NCBI GenBank assembly: GCA_900762355.1
Contig: CAAFGE010000024.1
Coordinates: forward strand, 40,149-104,148
Source of the DNA: an uncultured Collinsella sp.
GTDB lineage: Bacteria; Actinomycetota; Coriobacteriia; Coriobacteriales; Coriobacteriaceae
DNA length: 64,000 bases
Direction of reading: 5' to 3'
Positions 48,772-58,200 of the stretch are shown one piece after another. How positions within the stretch are numbered: position 1 is the stretch's first letter; each line of letters starts with the position of its first letter. The position numbers and the translations under genes were made by a program. The notes below the pieces were generated by a model. It made no database searches. It was not told the DNA's origin and was given only the letters and a program-made list of their open reading frames with translations.

Positions 48772-50211
48772 ATGGCAGGTAAATACGACGATCTTGCTGG
48801 CCAGATTGTTGAGCTGGTCGGAGGCAAGTCCAACGTCAAGTCTGTCGCGCACTGCATTACCCGCGTTCGCTTTAAGCTCAAGGACGAGTCGAAGGCCAAC
48901 GACGAGGCAATCTCCGCGCTGCCCAACGTCATCAAGGTCATGCACGCCAACGGCCAGTATCAGGTCGTTGTGGGCAACATCGTCGAGGACGTCTATGACG
49001 CAATCCTCAAGGTCGGCGGGTTTTCCGATGGCGGCTCCGTCGACGCCGACGATGACGACGCCGCCCCCAAGGGCGTCGCCGACGTGGTGATCGACCTCAT
49101 CTCCGGCATCTTCCAGCCCATGCTTGGCACCTTCTCGGCTGCCGGTATCATGAAGGGCCTGCTGGCACTCGCGACCTTCTTGGTCCCGAGCTTCGCCAAC
49201 GACGGCGCCTACACGCTGCTCTACACCGTCGCCGACGGCATGTTCTACTTCCTGCCCGTGGTGCTTGGCTACACCGCCGCCAAGAAGTTCAAGATGAGCG
49301 AGTTCAACGGTCTCGCCATCGCCTTTGCCCTGGTGTACCCCACCATGGTCGCCCTGACCTCGGGTGAGGTCGTCGGTTCCGTCGAGCTCGGCTTTGCCGG
49401 CACCTTCTCCTGGTACACCACGTTCCTGGGTCTGCCGCTGATCATGCCTGCTTCTGGCTATACCAGCTCCGTTATCCCCATCCTGCTCATGATCTGGTTT
49501 GGTTCCAAGGTCGAGCACTGGGTTAAGAAGTGGATCCCGGCTTCGATGAAGATGTTCTTCGTGCCGCTGATCACCGTCACCATCACCGTCACCCTTGGCT
49601 ACCTGGTCATTGGCCCCATTGCCACGCTCATCACCAACTTGCTTGGCGAGCTCTTCGCGCTGCTGTTCGGCCTGCCCATGATCGGTTCCATCCTGGGCTG
49701 CACCATCGTCGGTGGCTTCTGGATGTGCCTGGTTATCTTCGGTTTCCACTGGTCGCTCGTGCCCATCGCTCTCGTTAACCTGTCCACCCTTGGTTACGAC
49801 TACGTCCTGGGCTCCGTCATCGCCCACTCCTTCTCGCTGGGTGCCGTGCTCTTCGCCATGTACCTCAAGAACAAGGACGAGAAGTTCCGTGGTATTGCCC
49901 TGCCCGCTATGATCTCTGCTTTCTTCTTTGGCGTCACCGAGCCCGCTATCTACGGTATCGCGCTGCCCAATAAGAAGGCCTTCATCAACGCCTGCATCGG
50001 CTCTGCCGTGGGCGGCCTGATTATCGGCATCTCCGGCGCTGTTGTGTACATGTCCGGTGGCCTGGGCATCTTCAACTGGCTGTCCTTCATCGACCCCTCC
50101 GGCGTTAACGGCATCAACCACATGATCTGGGCCATCGTTGCCTCGCTCGTGGGTGCCGCCGTGGGCTTCGCACTCGAGTTCGCTACCTACAAGCCCGAGG
50201 CTGCCAAGTAG
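48772..50211 (+). CDS. Beta-glucoside PTS transporter subunit IIBC
   Basis: A 479-residue membrane component of the sugar PTS. The N-terminal EIIB domain has the phosphocysteine in SVAHCITRVRFKLKD (about residue 27). The EIIC domain covers residues about 105-470 with DGAYTLLYTVADGMFYFLPV, and the conserved GVTEPAIYGIALP. It imports and phosphorylates beta-glucosides such as cellobiose, arbutin or salicin. The C-terminal EIIA domain found in BglP-type IIBCA proteins is absent, so a separate IIA must be used. ATG 48772 is preceded by AGAGAGGA. LicT gene upstream and 6-phospho-beta-glucosidase downstream complete the operon-like cluster. Confidence 0.93.
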   Translation: MAGKYDDLAGQIVELVGGKSNVKSVAHCITRVRFKLKDESKANDEAISALPNVIKVMHANGQYQVVVGNIVEDVYDAILKVGGFSDGGSVDADDDDAAPKGVADVVIDLISGIFQPMLGTFSAAGIMKGLLALATFLVPSFANDGAYTLLYTVADGMFYFLPVVLGYTAAKKFKMSEFNGLAIAFALVYPTMVALTSGEVVGSVELGFAGTFSWYTTFLGLPLIMPASGYTSSVIPILLMIWFGSKVEHWVKKWIPASMKMFFVPLITVTITVTLGYLVIGPIATLITNLLGELFALLFGLPMIGSILGCTIVGGFWMCLVIFGFHWSLVPIALVNLSTLGYDYVLGSVIAHSFSLGAVLFAMYLKNKDEKFRGIALPAMISAFFFGVTEPAIYGIALPNKKAFINACIGSAVGGLIIGISGAVVYMSGGLGIFNWLSFIDPSGVNGINHMIWAIVASLVGAAVGFALEFATYKPEAAK

Positions 50212-50236
50212 CCTTTAACGACAAAGATTCGGTACC

Positions 50237-50268
50237 AAGCCGGCGGGGGAGCGCCTCGCCGGCTTTTT
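50237..50268 (+). terminator. Terminator after the PTS gene
   Basis: AAGCCGGCG and CGCCGGCTTTTT form the stem with an 11-base loop and a T-tract, 25 bases after the stop. A GGGCGGCC/GGCCGCCC hairpin follows at 50279-50297. Confidence 0.88.
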
Positions 50269-50314
50269 CAAACAGGAGGGGCGGCCTGCGGCCGCCCGGA
50301 TTGCCACCCAAATC

Positions 50315-50466
50315 AAAACTATGCCGGATTACGGGGCCGAAGTGGCGAGTGCTGACCATACCCCGCTTTTCTGTAAATTGACAAGCCTCCTACCTGCGGT
50401 TTTGTCCTTACCGTTTTTGGCATGCTCAAGGGGCGCCGGTTCCGCCCCGTAATCCGGCATAGTTTT
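50315..50466. repeat. Long palindromic element family 4, copy A
   Basis: A perfect 23-bp inverted repeat (AAAACTATGCCGGATTACGG plus GGC at 50315-50337, complement at 50444-50466) encloses a 106-base centre. The centre contains CTACCTGCGGTTTT (50390-50403), preceded by GACAAGCC. Copy B, 50 bp downstream, shares the centre but has different arms. Confidence 0.88.
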
Positions 50467-50507
50467 TGGCTGGCCGGGCTGTCCATGCGCCCCCAGTGGA
50501 GGGGCCT

Positions 50508-50668
50508 CGCCACGAAATCGGTCTATCTACTACGTTTAAGCGGTAGGGGGCAGCCATGCGGCGGTTTTTCTTAAATCGCTAAGCCGTCTACCTGCGGTTT
50601 TGTTTTGGCAATCGCGGTGTGCTTGGGGGTCCGCGGCTAAACGTAGCAGATAGGCCGGTTTCGTGGCG
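50508..50668. repeat. Long palindromic element family 4, copy B
   Basis: Arms at 50508-50544 (CGCCACGAAATCGG, CTATCT, CTACGTTTAAGC) and 50632-50668 pair over about 35 bases with a few mismatches. The centre has TTTTTCTTAAAT, TAAGCC and CTACCTGCGGTTTT (50588-50601), aligned with copy A. Both copies lie in the 554-bp gap between the PTS and glucosidase genes. Confidence 0.85.
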
Positions 50669-50765
50669 GCCGGCCCTGCGCGGGTCCCGATCCGGCCGCA
50701 ATCAACCCCATGGGCGCCGCCCCGGCGCCCGTGCGACCATTCCAACACGTACGAAAGGAGCCGAC

Positions 50766-52214
50766 ATGGCTTTTCCCGATGGATTTCTGTGGGGCGGCGC
50801 CACTGCCGCCAACCAGTGCGAAGGTGGATACAACGAGGACGGCAAGGGTCTCGGCGTTCCCGACATCATGACCGGCGGCACGGTCTCCGAGCCGCGCCAC
50901 ATCACCGACGGCATCCTGCCCCAGTACCACTATCCCAGCCACGAGGCCGTGGACATGTACCACCACTACCTCGACGACATTAAGCTCTTTGGCGAGATGG
51001 GCTTTAAGTGCTACCGCATGTCCATCAACTGGAGCCGCATCTTCCCCAACGGCGACGAGGCCGAGCCCAATCAGACCGGCATCGAGTTCTACCGCCGTGT
51101 GTTCCAGGCCTGCCAGGAGCAGGGCATCGAGCCCATGGTTACCCTCAGCCACTATGAGCTGCCCTACGGCCTGTCCAAAAACTACGGCGGCTGGAAGAAC
51201 CCCAAGCTCATCGAGTTCTACCTCAACTACGCTCGTACCGTCATGACCGAGTATCAGGGCCTGGTGCGCTACTGGCTCACCTTCAACGAGATCAACTGTC
51301 TGCTCATGGGCGGCTTTGGCGGCGTGATGGGCGGCGGCATGGTGCCCGACGCCACCGACACGGCCATGGCCTTTGGCAACTGCGATTGGGACGACCCGCA
51401 GGCGCGCTTCGATGCTCTGCACAACCAGTTCCTGGCAAGCGCTAAGTGCGTCACCATGGGCCATCAGATCGACCCCCAGAACAAGATCGGCTGCATGATT
51501 GCCGGCAACGCCTGCTACCCGCATACGTGCAACCCGGCCGATGTTCTGGCCGCGCAAAAGCAGCAGCGCGAGATGAACTTCTACTGCGGCGACGTTCAGG
51601 TGCGCGGCGCGTATCCGGCGTGGGCCCGCAGCCTGTGGCGTCGTGAGGGCGTGCATGTGGAGGTCTCGGCCGAGGACGCCGCTACGCTGGCAGCCGGCAA
51701 GGTCGACTTCTACAGCTTTAGCTACTACATGAGCGCCACGGCCACGGCCGACCCGGTGCTGCTGGAGCAGGGCAACATCTTTGGCGGCGCCGGCAACGAG
51801 TACCTCAAGAAGAGCGACTGGGGCTGGGCGATCGATCCCGAGGGCCTGCGCTACTACCTGGAGGAGGTCTACGACCGCTATCAGGTGCCGCTGATGATCG
51901 TCGAGAACGGCCTGGGCGCGGTGGACGAGGTCGAGGCGGACGGTTCGATCCACGACGGCTACCGCATCGATTACCTGCGCGAGCACATCAAGCAGATGGA
52001 GATTGCCATCGAGGACGGTGTGGACCTGATGGGCTACACCATGTGGGGCTGCATCGATTTGGTGAGTGCCTCGACCGGCGAGATGAAGAAGCGCTACGGC
52101 TTTATCTATGTCGACAAGGACAACGACGGCAACGGCACACTGGCCCGCAGCCGCAAGGACAGCTTCTACTGGTACAAGAAGGTCATCGAATCCAACGGCG
52201 CCGACCTCGCCTAA
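50766..52214 (+). CDS. 6-phospho-beta-glucosidase (GH1)
   Basis: A 482-residue glycoside hydrolase family 1 enzyme. FLWGGATAANQCEGGYNEDGKG (in parts FLWGGATAANQ and EGGYNEDGKG) opens the barrel, the acid/base Glu lies in TFNEINCL, and the nucleophile Glu in IVENGLGAVDE. Near the C-terminus MKKRYGFIYVDKDNDG has the Lys-Tyr pattern that binds the 6-phosphate in phospho-glucosidases. It hydrolyses the phosphorylated beta-glucosides brought in by the PTS. GAAAGGAG precedes ATG 50766. Two long palindromes separate it from the PTS gene, so it may have its own promoter. A family-2 palindrome with T-tract ends the gene. Confidence 0.94.
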   Translation: MAFPDGFLWGGATAANQCEGGYNEDGKGLGVPDIMTGGTVSEPRHITDGILPQYHYPSHEAVDMYHHYLDDIKLFGEMGFKCYRMSINWSRIFPNGDEAEPNQTGIEFYRRVFQACQEQGIEPMVTLSHYELPYGLSKNYGGWKNPKLIEFYLNYARTVMTEYQGLVRYWLTFNEINCLLMGGFGGVMGGGMVPDATDTAMAFGNCDWDDPQARFDALHNQFLASAKCVTMGHQIDPQNKIGCMIAGNACYPHTCNPADVLAAQKQQREMNFYCGDVQVRGAYPAWARSLWRREGVHVEVSAEDAATLAAGKVDFYSFSYYMSATATADPVLLEQGNIFGGAGNEYLKKSDWGWAIDPEGLRYYLEEVYDRYQVPLMIVENGLGAVDEVEADGSIHDGYRIDYLREHIKQMEIAIEDGVDLMGYTMWGCIDLVSASTGEMKKRYGFIYVDKDNDGNGTLARSRKDSFYWYKKVIESNGADLA

Positions 52215-52232
52215 CTAGAGCAACCACCAAAA

Positions 52233-52265
52233 CCACCACAAAGGGGCCAGGTACCTTTGTGGTGG
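52233..52265. repeat. Palindromic repeat family 2, copy b
   Basis: CCACCACAAAGG and CCTTTGTGGTGG with loop GGCCAGGTA, flanked by AAAA and TTTTT. 18 bases after the glucosidase stop; a good terminator. Confidence 0.9.
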
Positions 52266-52437
52266 TTTTTGCTTTGGTAGATGTTTGGGACATGCCTTAA
52301 AATCTACCAAGAAGTTCATCCGGGCGAAGACGGAGAGAAGAGGCCCGATGCGTCCTTAACGTGGCATACGGAAAGATTGAGTCGATGGTCGGCGGTCAAT
52401 GCCCGCGGCCCGTATTCGTATGCAACAAGGAGCGCCC

Positions 52438-53706
52438 ATGTCCCTATCTCGAATCTCAAAATCCCAACCGTCGTTGTCTTCTCAGGCCAAGCGCCTGGTG
52501 GCAATGCGGTTTCTCGTCTACACCGGCTTTCAGACCAGCTACTTCATCGGCGTTATCGGAACGCTTACCTATGCAGACGGCGCTTCGGTCGTCGCGACGT
52601 CGCTGGCCGTCCTGTTTATGAACGTCTTCGTGATCTTGGGATCCTTTGCGGGTGGCGCGGCGCTCGACGCCTGGGGCCCGCGCCGCCATTTTATACTGAG
52701 CATCGTCGGCACGCTGGCAACCGGCACGGCGATCATCGCCTTTGGGGATGCGACCGAGACGGTCCTTGCCGGCGCGGTGCTCTTGGGCTTTGTAATGGGG
52801 CTCGCCCAGCCCATCGCCACGTCCTACCCGGCCTACCTCACCGACGACCCCGTCGAGCTCAAAGACATCAACTCCACCATCACCATGTTCTCTAACGTGA
52901 GCATCATCGTCGGCCCCACGCTGGGCGGCTTTGCCGCGGCGGCTGCATCGTCGCGCGCGGTGTTCGTGCTCATGATGCTCTTTACCGTGCTGGCGCTCAT
53001 TGCCGGCTGGGGATTTAAGCCGCAAGCGGGGCACGCGGGCGCCGATTCGACAGGGGAGGGGGAGCACGCGGGCCAAAGCTCCGACCCCAGCACATCCGCC
53101 CGCGCCACCTTCGCGACCAGCATCAAGACGGTCTTCACCAACAGCGTCCTCGCCCTGCTCTTCTGCATCATCTTCCTTTCGAACTTTGGCTATGGTGCCT
53201 TCGATCCGCTGGAATCGTTCTTCTATCGCGATGTCCTGCACGTTGGCGTCGAGTGGATGGGCTGGCTATCGTCGGCTTCCGGCGTGGGCGCGGTGCTGGG
53301 CGCCGTGGTCGCGCTCCGCATGCCGCCGCGCCTCGTCAGCCTTAAAACGCTGCTCGTGGCACTCATGTCCGTGGGTCTGGGAAGCCTACTCTACGTGGGC
53401 ACGCCGTACGTGGGCGTAGCGCTCATCGGCCAGATCGCCCTGGGCGTGGCCTGGGGCGTTGTCAACCCGCTCCACAACACCATTGTGCAAACGACGGCTC
53501 CGCTCGAGCAACTCGGCCGCGTCAATTCGGTCATGGGCTTTGGCAACATGTTCGCCGGCGTGGCCCCGCTGGCGATTGCTCCGTGGCTGGCAGCAACATT
53601 TGGCGTGCAGCAGACACTCGTAGGCGCGGGCCTGGTCGTAGCGGCAGTTCCCGCGGCGCTGCTGCTGTTTGGACGCAAGTATTTTGATCGTGCTGCAGAA
53701 CGGTAA
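52438..53706 (+). CDS. MFS transporter
   Basis: A 422-residue major facilitator protein with about twelve hydrophobic segments and a charged central loop of about 40 residues (around 190-235, GADSTGEGEHAGQSSDPST). The loop after helix 2 reads GGAALDAWGPRRHFI, a variant of the MFS motif A. The second half has FLSNFGYGAFDPLESFFYRD and LGRVNSVMGFGNMF. Such single-gene MFS exporters usually carry drugs or metabolites; no substrate is indicated. ATG 52438 is preceded by AAGGAG. The N-terminal 13 codons upstream in the same frame lack a better start signal. Confidence 0.87.
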   Translation: MSLSRISKSQPSLSSQAKRLVAMRFLVYTGFQTSYFIGVIGTLTYADGASVVATSLAVLFMNVFVILGSFAGGAALDAWGPRRHFILSIVGTLATGTAIIAFGDATETVLAGAVLLGFVMGLAQPIATSYPAYLTDDPVELKDINSTITMFSNVSIIVGPTLGGFAAAAASSRAVFVLMMLFTVLALIAGWGFKPQAGHAGADSTGEGEHAGQSSDPSTSARATFATSIKTVFTNSVLALLFCIIFLSNFGYGAFDPLESFFYRDVLHVGVEWMGWLSSASGVGAVLGAVVALRMPPRLVSLKTLLVALMSVGLGSLLYVGTPYVGVALIGQIALGVAWGVVNPLHNTIVQTTAPLEQLGRVNSVMGFGNMFAGVAPLAIAPWLAATFGVQQTLVGAGLVVAAVPAALLLFGRKYFDRAAER

Positions 53707-53707
53707 G

Positions 53708-53772
53708 AAACCGTCACAACATTCGATGAAAATCGCGATTTTGCCGAAAAACGCCGAATGTTGTGATGGATT
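53708..53772. repeat. Palindromic repeat family 3, copy c (opposite orientation)
   Basis: AAACCGTCACAACATTCGA pairs with CCGAATGTTGTGATGG with a few mismatches. Compared with copies a and b the whole element is inverted, and CCC/GGG positions in the arms have changed together to CAC/GTG. It begins just after the MFS stop. Confidence 0.8.
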
Positions 53773-53796
53773 GTGCTGAGACCCGAGCACCACAAG

Positions 53797-53829
53797 CCAC
53801 CACAAAGGGGCCGGGCACCTTTGTAGCGG
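53797..53829. repeat. Palindromic repeat family 2, copy c
   Basis: CCACCACAAAGG...CCTTTGTAGCGG, loop GGCCGGGCA, with two mismatches in the arms; the most degraded copy. Lies 25 bases after repeat 3c. Confidence 0.75.
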
Positions 53830-53916
53830 TCGGGCCCCAACGACCCGAGCATTGGTATACCATGTACGCCGCTCACGAATACATCTCACACCGCCACACT
53901 ACCCAGAAAGGCCCCC

Positions 53917-54738
53917 ATGGACGCCACATCCAGCCACATCAAAGCCGTGTTCTGCGATATCGACGGCACGCTGCTCACGAGCGAGCACACGGTGTCCCCG
54001 CGCACCGTGGCGGCGATCCGCGCCCTGCGCGAGCGCGGCGTGCTCTTTGGCCTGTGCACCGGGCGCGACGCCCACGCGACCGAGGCCATGTACGAGCTCT
54101 GGGGCATCGAAGGCCTGGTAGATGTGATGGTGGGCTGTGGCGGCGCCGAGGTCATCGACCGCGCGCACGGCATCAACGAGCTGAGCTACCCGCTGCCGGG
54201 CGAAACCATCGCGCGCATCTGCGAGCACATGGCGGACCTTCCGGCGACGCCCGTTTGCCCCCGAGACGGCGTGTTCTACGTTCCCGAGACCAACGCGTGC
54301 GTGGAGCACCTGTCGCGCGTCGACGGTGTGCCCTACAAGGTGGTCGATTTTGCCGAGTTCTTGCGCGAACCGCAGCCCAAGGTGATGTTTACCATGGCGC
54401 CCGAGGTGATGCCACAGGTCATCGAGCGAGCATCGACGTTCGTCGACGACACCGTCAAGGCGGCCGCCCTGCAAACCACGCAGCGCCTCTACGAGTTCAT
54501 GGACCCGCGCGTGTCCAAGACGCGCGGCCTTGTGCGCGTGGCGGAGCTCAATGACATGGAGCTCCAGAACATCTGCGTGTTTGGCGATGCCGATAACGAC
54601 ACCTGCATGGTGGCCGACGCCGGCGTGGGCGTGGCCATGGCAAACGGCAGCGACGCCACCCGTGCCGCCGCCGACTTTGTAACCGCGAGTAACGACGAAG
54701 ACGGTATCGCGATCTTTATCGAGGAGCATCTGCTGTAG
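53917..54738 (+). CDS. HAD superfamily Cof-type phosphatase
   Basis: A 273-residue HAD hydrolase of the Cof/YbiV type (C2 cap). The nucleophile motif FCDIDGTLL is at residues 12-20, motif II is LCTGRDAH, the Lys of motif III is in the segment around residue 205, and motif IV is VFGDADNDTCM with GVAMANGSD. These enzymes dephosphorylate sugar phosphates or cofactors such as pyridoxal phosphate and FMN; specificity cannot be read from sequence. GAAAGG precedes ATG 53917. It is flanked by repeat copies on both sides and is a single-gene unit. Confidence 0.9.
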   Translation: MDATSSHIKAVFCDIDGTLLTSEHTVSPRTVAAIRALRERGVLFGLCTGRDAHATEAMYELWGIEGLVDVMVGCGGAEVIDRAHGINELSYPLPGETIARICEHMADLPATPVCPRDGVFYVPETNACVEHLSRVDGVPYKVVDFAEFLREPQPKVMFTMAPEVMPQVIERASTFVDDTVKAAALQTTQRLYEFMDPRVSKTRGLVRVAELNDMELQNICVFGDADNDTCMVADAGVGVAMANGSDATRAAADFVTASNDEDGIAIFIEEHLL

Positions 54739-54751
54739 TGCCAGGCGAGAA

Positions 54752-54784
54752 CCACCGCGAAGGGGACAGGCACCTTTGCGGTGG
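54752..54784. repeat. Palindromic repeat family 2, copy d
   Basis: CCACCGCGAAGG...CCTTTGCGGTGG with loop GGACAGGCA. Relative to copy a the change ACA to GCG in the left arm is accompanied by TGT to TGC in the right arm, keeping most pairs. Located 14 bases after the HAD gene. Confidence 0.88.
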
Positions 54785-54829
54785 TTTGTTCTAAGGCTGG
54801 CGAGCAGGGGGCTATTTGTGACGAAGAAA

Positions 54830-55252
54830 TTGCCCGCGAACTAAAATGTTGATGTATAAACATCATGATATATGTCGGTCATTACTAATAGGGCATCTAG
54901 CTGGCAGGTTGTCAGGGCAGGCAAACGCTCTACCGTTTACAGCTACAAATCGACCGCTCGCAGAATATACTACTAAAAATAAAATGTTGTACAAATAACA
55001 ACAAAGTATGAATTACCTAAAGTAGACAACAAATCTACCTGCGGTTTTTAAATAATAGAATTCAATAAAACAATGCATACTTTGAGCAATTGTCAAGAAT
55101 AAAGATTGTTCGACGCAAAATTGCAAGAAATTGACGCCCTACATGTTTAAACAATGGCTAAACTTACCAATGTAAGGCACGTATAAATATTGACTGCGTG
55201 CCGGTTAGATAGCGAAAGAGCAAGATCGCGGTCTCTTGGGGAGGAGGCATCG
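54830..55252. other. AT-rich intergenic region upstream of the pilus operon
   Basis: About 420 bp with much lower GC than the rest of the window and no credible ORF. It contains a degenerate family-4 element (below) and probably the promoter and regulatory sites of the pilus operon. GTTTAAAC-like and TATAAATATTG stretches near 55147-55192 are candidate promoter parts, but no confident -35/-10 pair was found. Confidence 0.6.
54996..55095. repeat. Degenerate palindromic element family 4, copy C
   Basis: CAAAGTATG (55002-55010) pairs with CATACTTTG (55076-55084), and GTAGA/TCTAC pairs inside. The centre has GACAACAAAT and CTACCTGCGGTTTTT (55035-55049), the same core as copies A and B. Outer arms are only partly complementary. 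Confidence 0.6.
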
Positions 55253-58200
55253 ATGAAAGCAAATTCAGACAAATCTAAGCAGAGTAACAAAGCGACACAT
55301 CGTGTACTAGCAGGTGTTTTGTGCGGCGCTTCCGTTTTGAGCCTGGTGCTGTCGCTCGTCATGCCCCCGATCTCGCAGGCCATTGCCAACGATGCCCAGG
55401 CAGCTCCTACCGAGAAAACTGTGATGGGGGGGGGTTCCTCAAGTGAGTCTACTGATGTAGACAACACTACCAACGGGGATACCGAAAACCAGAATAGCGA
55501 CGAGACCGAGGGCGGCGAGGCTGACTCTTCAAATAGCGCTGAGCAAGCTCAGAGTGCGAATGTGGCTTCAGCGAGAGCGACGGCCACCGTGGAGAAGGGA
55601 ATTTATGTTCCCACGTCTATCGGTATCGGTACGAATATCGATATCTCCACCCCCGATCCCGGCGTGGCCACCTACGTCGGCCGCGACATGTACATCGGTG
55701 GTAAGCCGAACGACCCTAGCACTCTTGATGCGAATAACGCCCCCACCGGCTCATATGCCGCTGAGGCGGAGGGCCTTACCGTGGTCCACGGCAAACTGGC
55801 CATGAATCCTATCAAGGAGAGTTGGGGCGGCCAGGGCTTCCGTTTCGGCACCGTTGGTTTTGGATCGCAGTTTCGTCCCAGGGAGGGAAGCACGGTGCTT
55901 GCGGTCGCCGGCATAAACAGCTTGATTGAGAACATGAATACCGGTCAGGGAACGACCTCAAATACTGCGACGGTTGGTGCTTGGACCAAGGGTGCTTGGG
56001 TCGGCAGGGCGACAAAGACTGACTCCCACCCTGGCTATGACTATACCGCGCAGATCGCCGGTCCCATTACCTATTCCTATTGGGATTCGAATGCTAACAA
56101 CGGGCGCCAGTCTGTCGTGAAAAAGCAAGGTAATTGGTTCGAGGGCTCGGATGCTCTGAAGAGCGACCTGTTCAATCAAAATGTTGATTTGACTAATGTT
56201 AACGGTAACGATTATTCGAGCTACAACGGTGCAGATGGATACCTCTCGAAGCTATCGAAACAGCTCGCTTCGTTTGCAAATACCGGCACAGTTACGGATG
56301 GTTCCGCGATCAGTGACAACAGCTACGCAATCAACAAGTACAATAACGACAGCAGAGCAAGCTATACACTCAATTTCGATGATAAAGACAAGCCTGTTGA
56401 CAATGCGCTTGATACCGGAATCCCGAACAATACGATTCGCAACACCGAGCGACTCATCACCTTTACCGGCGATGGAACTTCTATGCAACAGGTCTTCACC
56501 ATCGCCGGTTCCGAGCTCTCCAACTTGAAGGATGGCGTCTACTACCGCGGCGTCGACTTTAAGTTCACCAATGTCCCCGAAGGCGCATCCATTGTCGTGA
56601 ACGTTACAGGTACTGATCCTGTCGAGTTCCACAACGGCTGGCGCTTCTGGTGGGGCAATACAGAAACAGAAATATCTCGCGGTTACGAGAGTAGCGCCAA
56701 TAAAGAACTTCGCGCGAAATACTCGCTGGCCTCCCAGTCCATCATGTGGAACTTCATGGATACCACCAGCCTTACCATTCGCGGCGGCATCGCAGGCGAA
56801 GGTCGAGTTGACTGGGACGGCAAGGACGGCAAGTGGACCGACGATGACCCGGCCGCCGCTATGATTGGATCGATTCTCGTTCCCAACGGAAGCTTCGACG
56901 ACCATGTGACCACCAACGGTCGTGTGTACGTGGGCGAAGACTTCATGATGAACAACCCTAACGCCGCGTACGACTTCGGAAATAATCTCGATGGTAAATC
57001 GGCTTCCGTCATCGATATGGATCAGGAGCGTCACAATTTTCCGTGGTCCGGGTTGTATACACCGGACGGCTCTGCCATTGCGTGGAGCAAGGTCGACGCT
57101 GCGGACGGCACTAAGCTGCTCCCTGGTTCCTCGTGGGCTATCTATGGTTCTGTCAAGGATGCTGTCGAGGACGCAAGCCCTATCGTGACGGTGACTGACG
57201 GTGGCGCAAATGATTACGCTTCGGGTGATGGCAAGCTTCAGTTCAACTATTTGAATCAGAAAGCGGATTTAACTGCCGAAATTTCTGATATGAACCCTGC
57301 CTTTACCTACTACATCAAAGAGGTGACAGCGCCGGAGGGCTACCAGAAGTCGGACACCATCTACTACGCAACCATGAACAACACCGGCGAGCAGGTGAAC
57401 TATGTTCAGGGTTATGTGGATACGACGAACAACAACTCGCTGGTTTCGTTCGAGAATAACTCCACGGGTGCCATCTCTAACACCAGGATCACCGGTACGG
57501 TGTCTTGGACCAAGGTGGCGGAGGACGACACAAAACACACTCCTTTGCCTGGTTCTGAGTGGAAGCTCACCAAGAAAAAGGATGCCGATGATACGGCCGA
57601 CCAGTCCTGGACCGTGACCGACCAGGTGAGCGACCAGTCGACTTCGAGCGATACCGCGTGGGTAGACACCGACACCGCGCCTGGCAAGTTCACGCTCGAG
57701 GGCCTGCTGCCGGGCACGTACACGCTTCTTGAGACCCAGGCTCCGTTTGGCTACGAGAAGAACCCGACGGAATATTGGTTCACGGTGAACACGAACGGTT
57801 CCATTGCGTGGACCGGGGACGAGAAGCCGAGCATCGTTGATGGCACTACGTACATCTCTGACACTCTCACTACCACGTCCGTGGAGATCCCGGTGATCAA
57901 ATCGGTTCGAAACATGGATTGGCCGAAGGACGACAATGGCTATGTGCCGTTCGAGTTCAGCATTGAGGCTACGGGTGACTACGCAGACGCAGCCCCCAAG
58001 CCCAAAGAGCTCAAGATTTCTGTTGCCCCAGAGGCAGGGGAGACTGACGCCACCAGGCTCAACAACATCACGGCGACCTTTGGCGCGATCACGTTCAACA
58101 TGTCGCACCTGTCCACTGAAGCAGGCACCGATAACGACTACGCCAAGACCTACACCTACACGGTAAAGGAGGTCGCGCCCGCCACCGGTGCCGTCAATAA

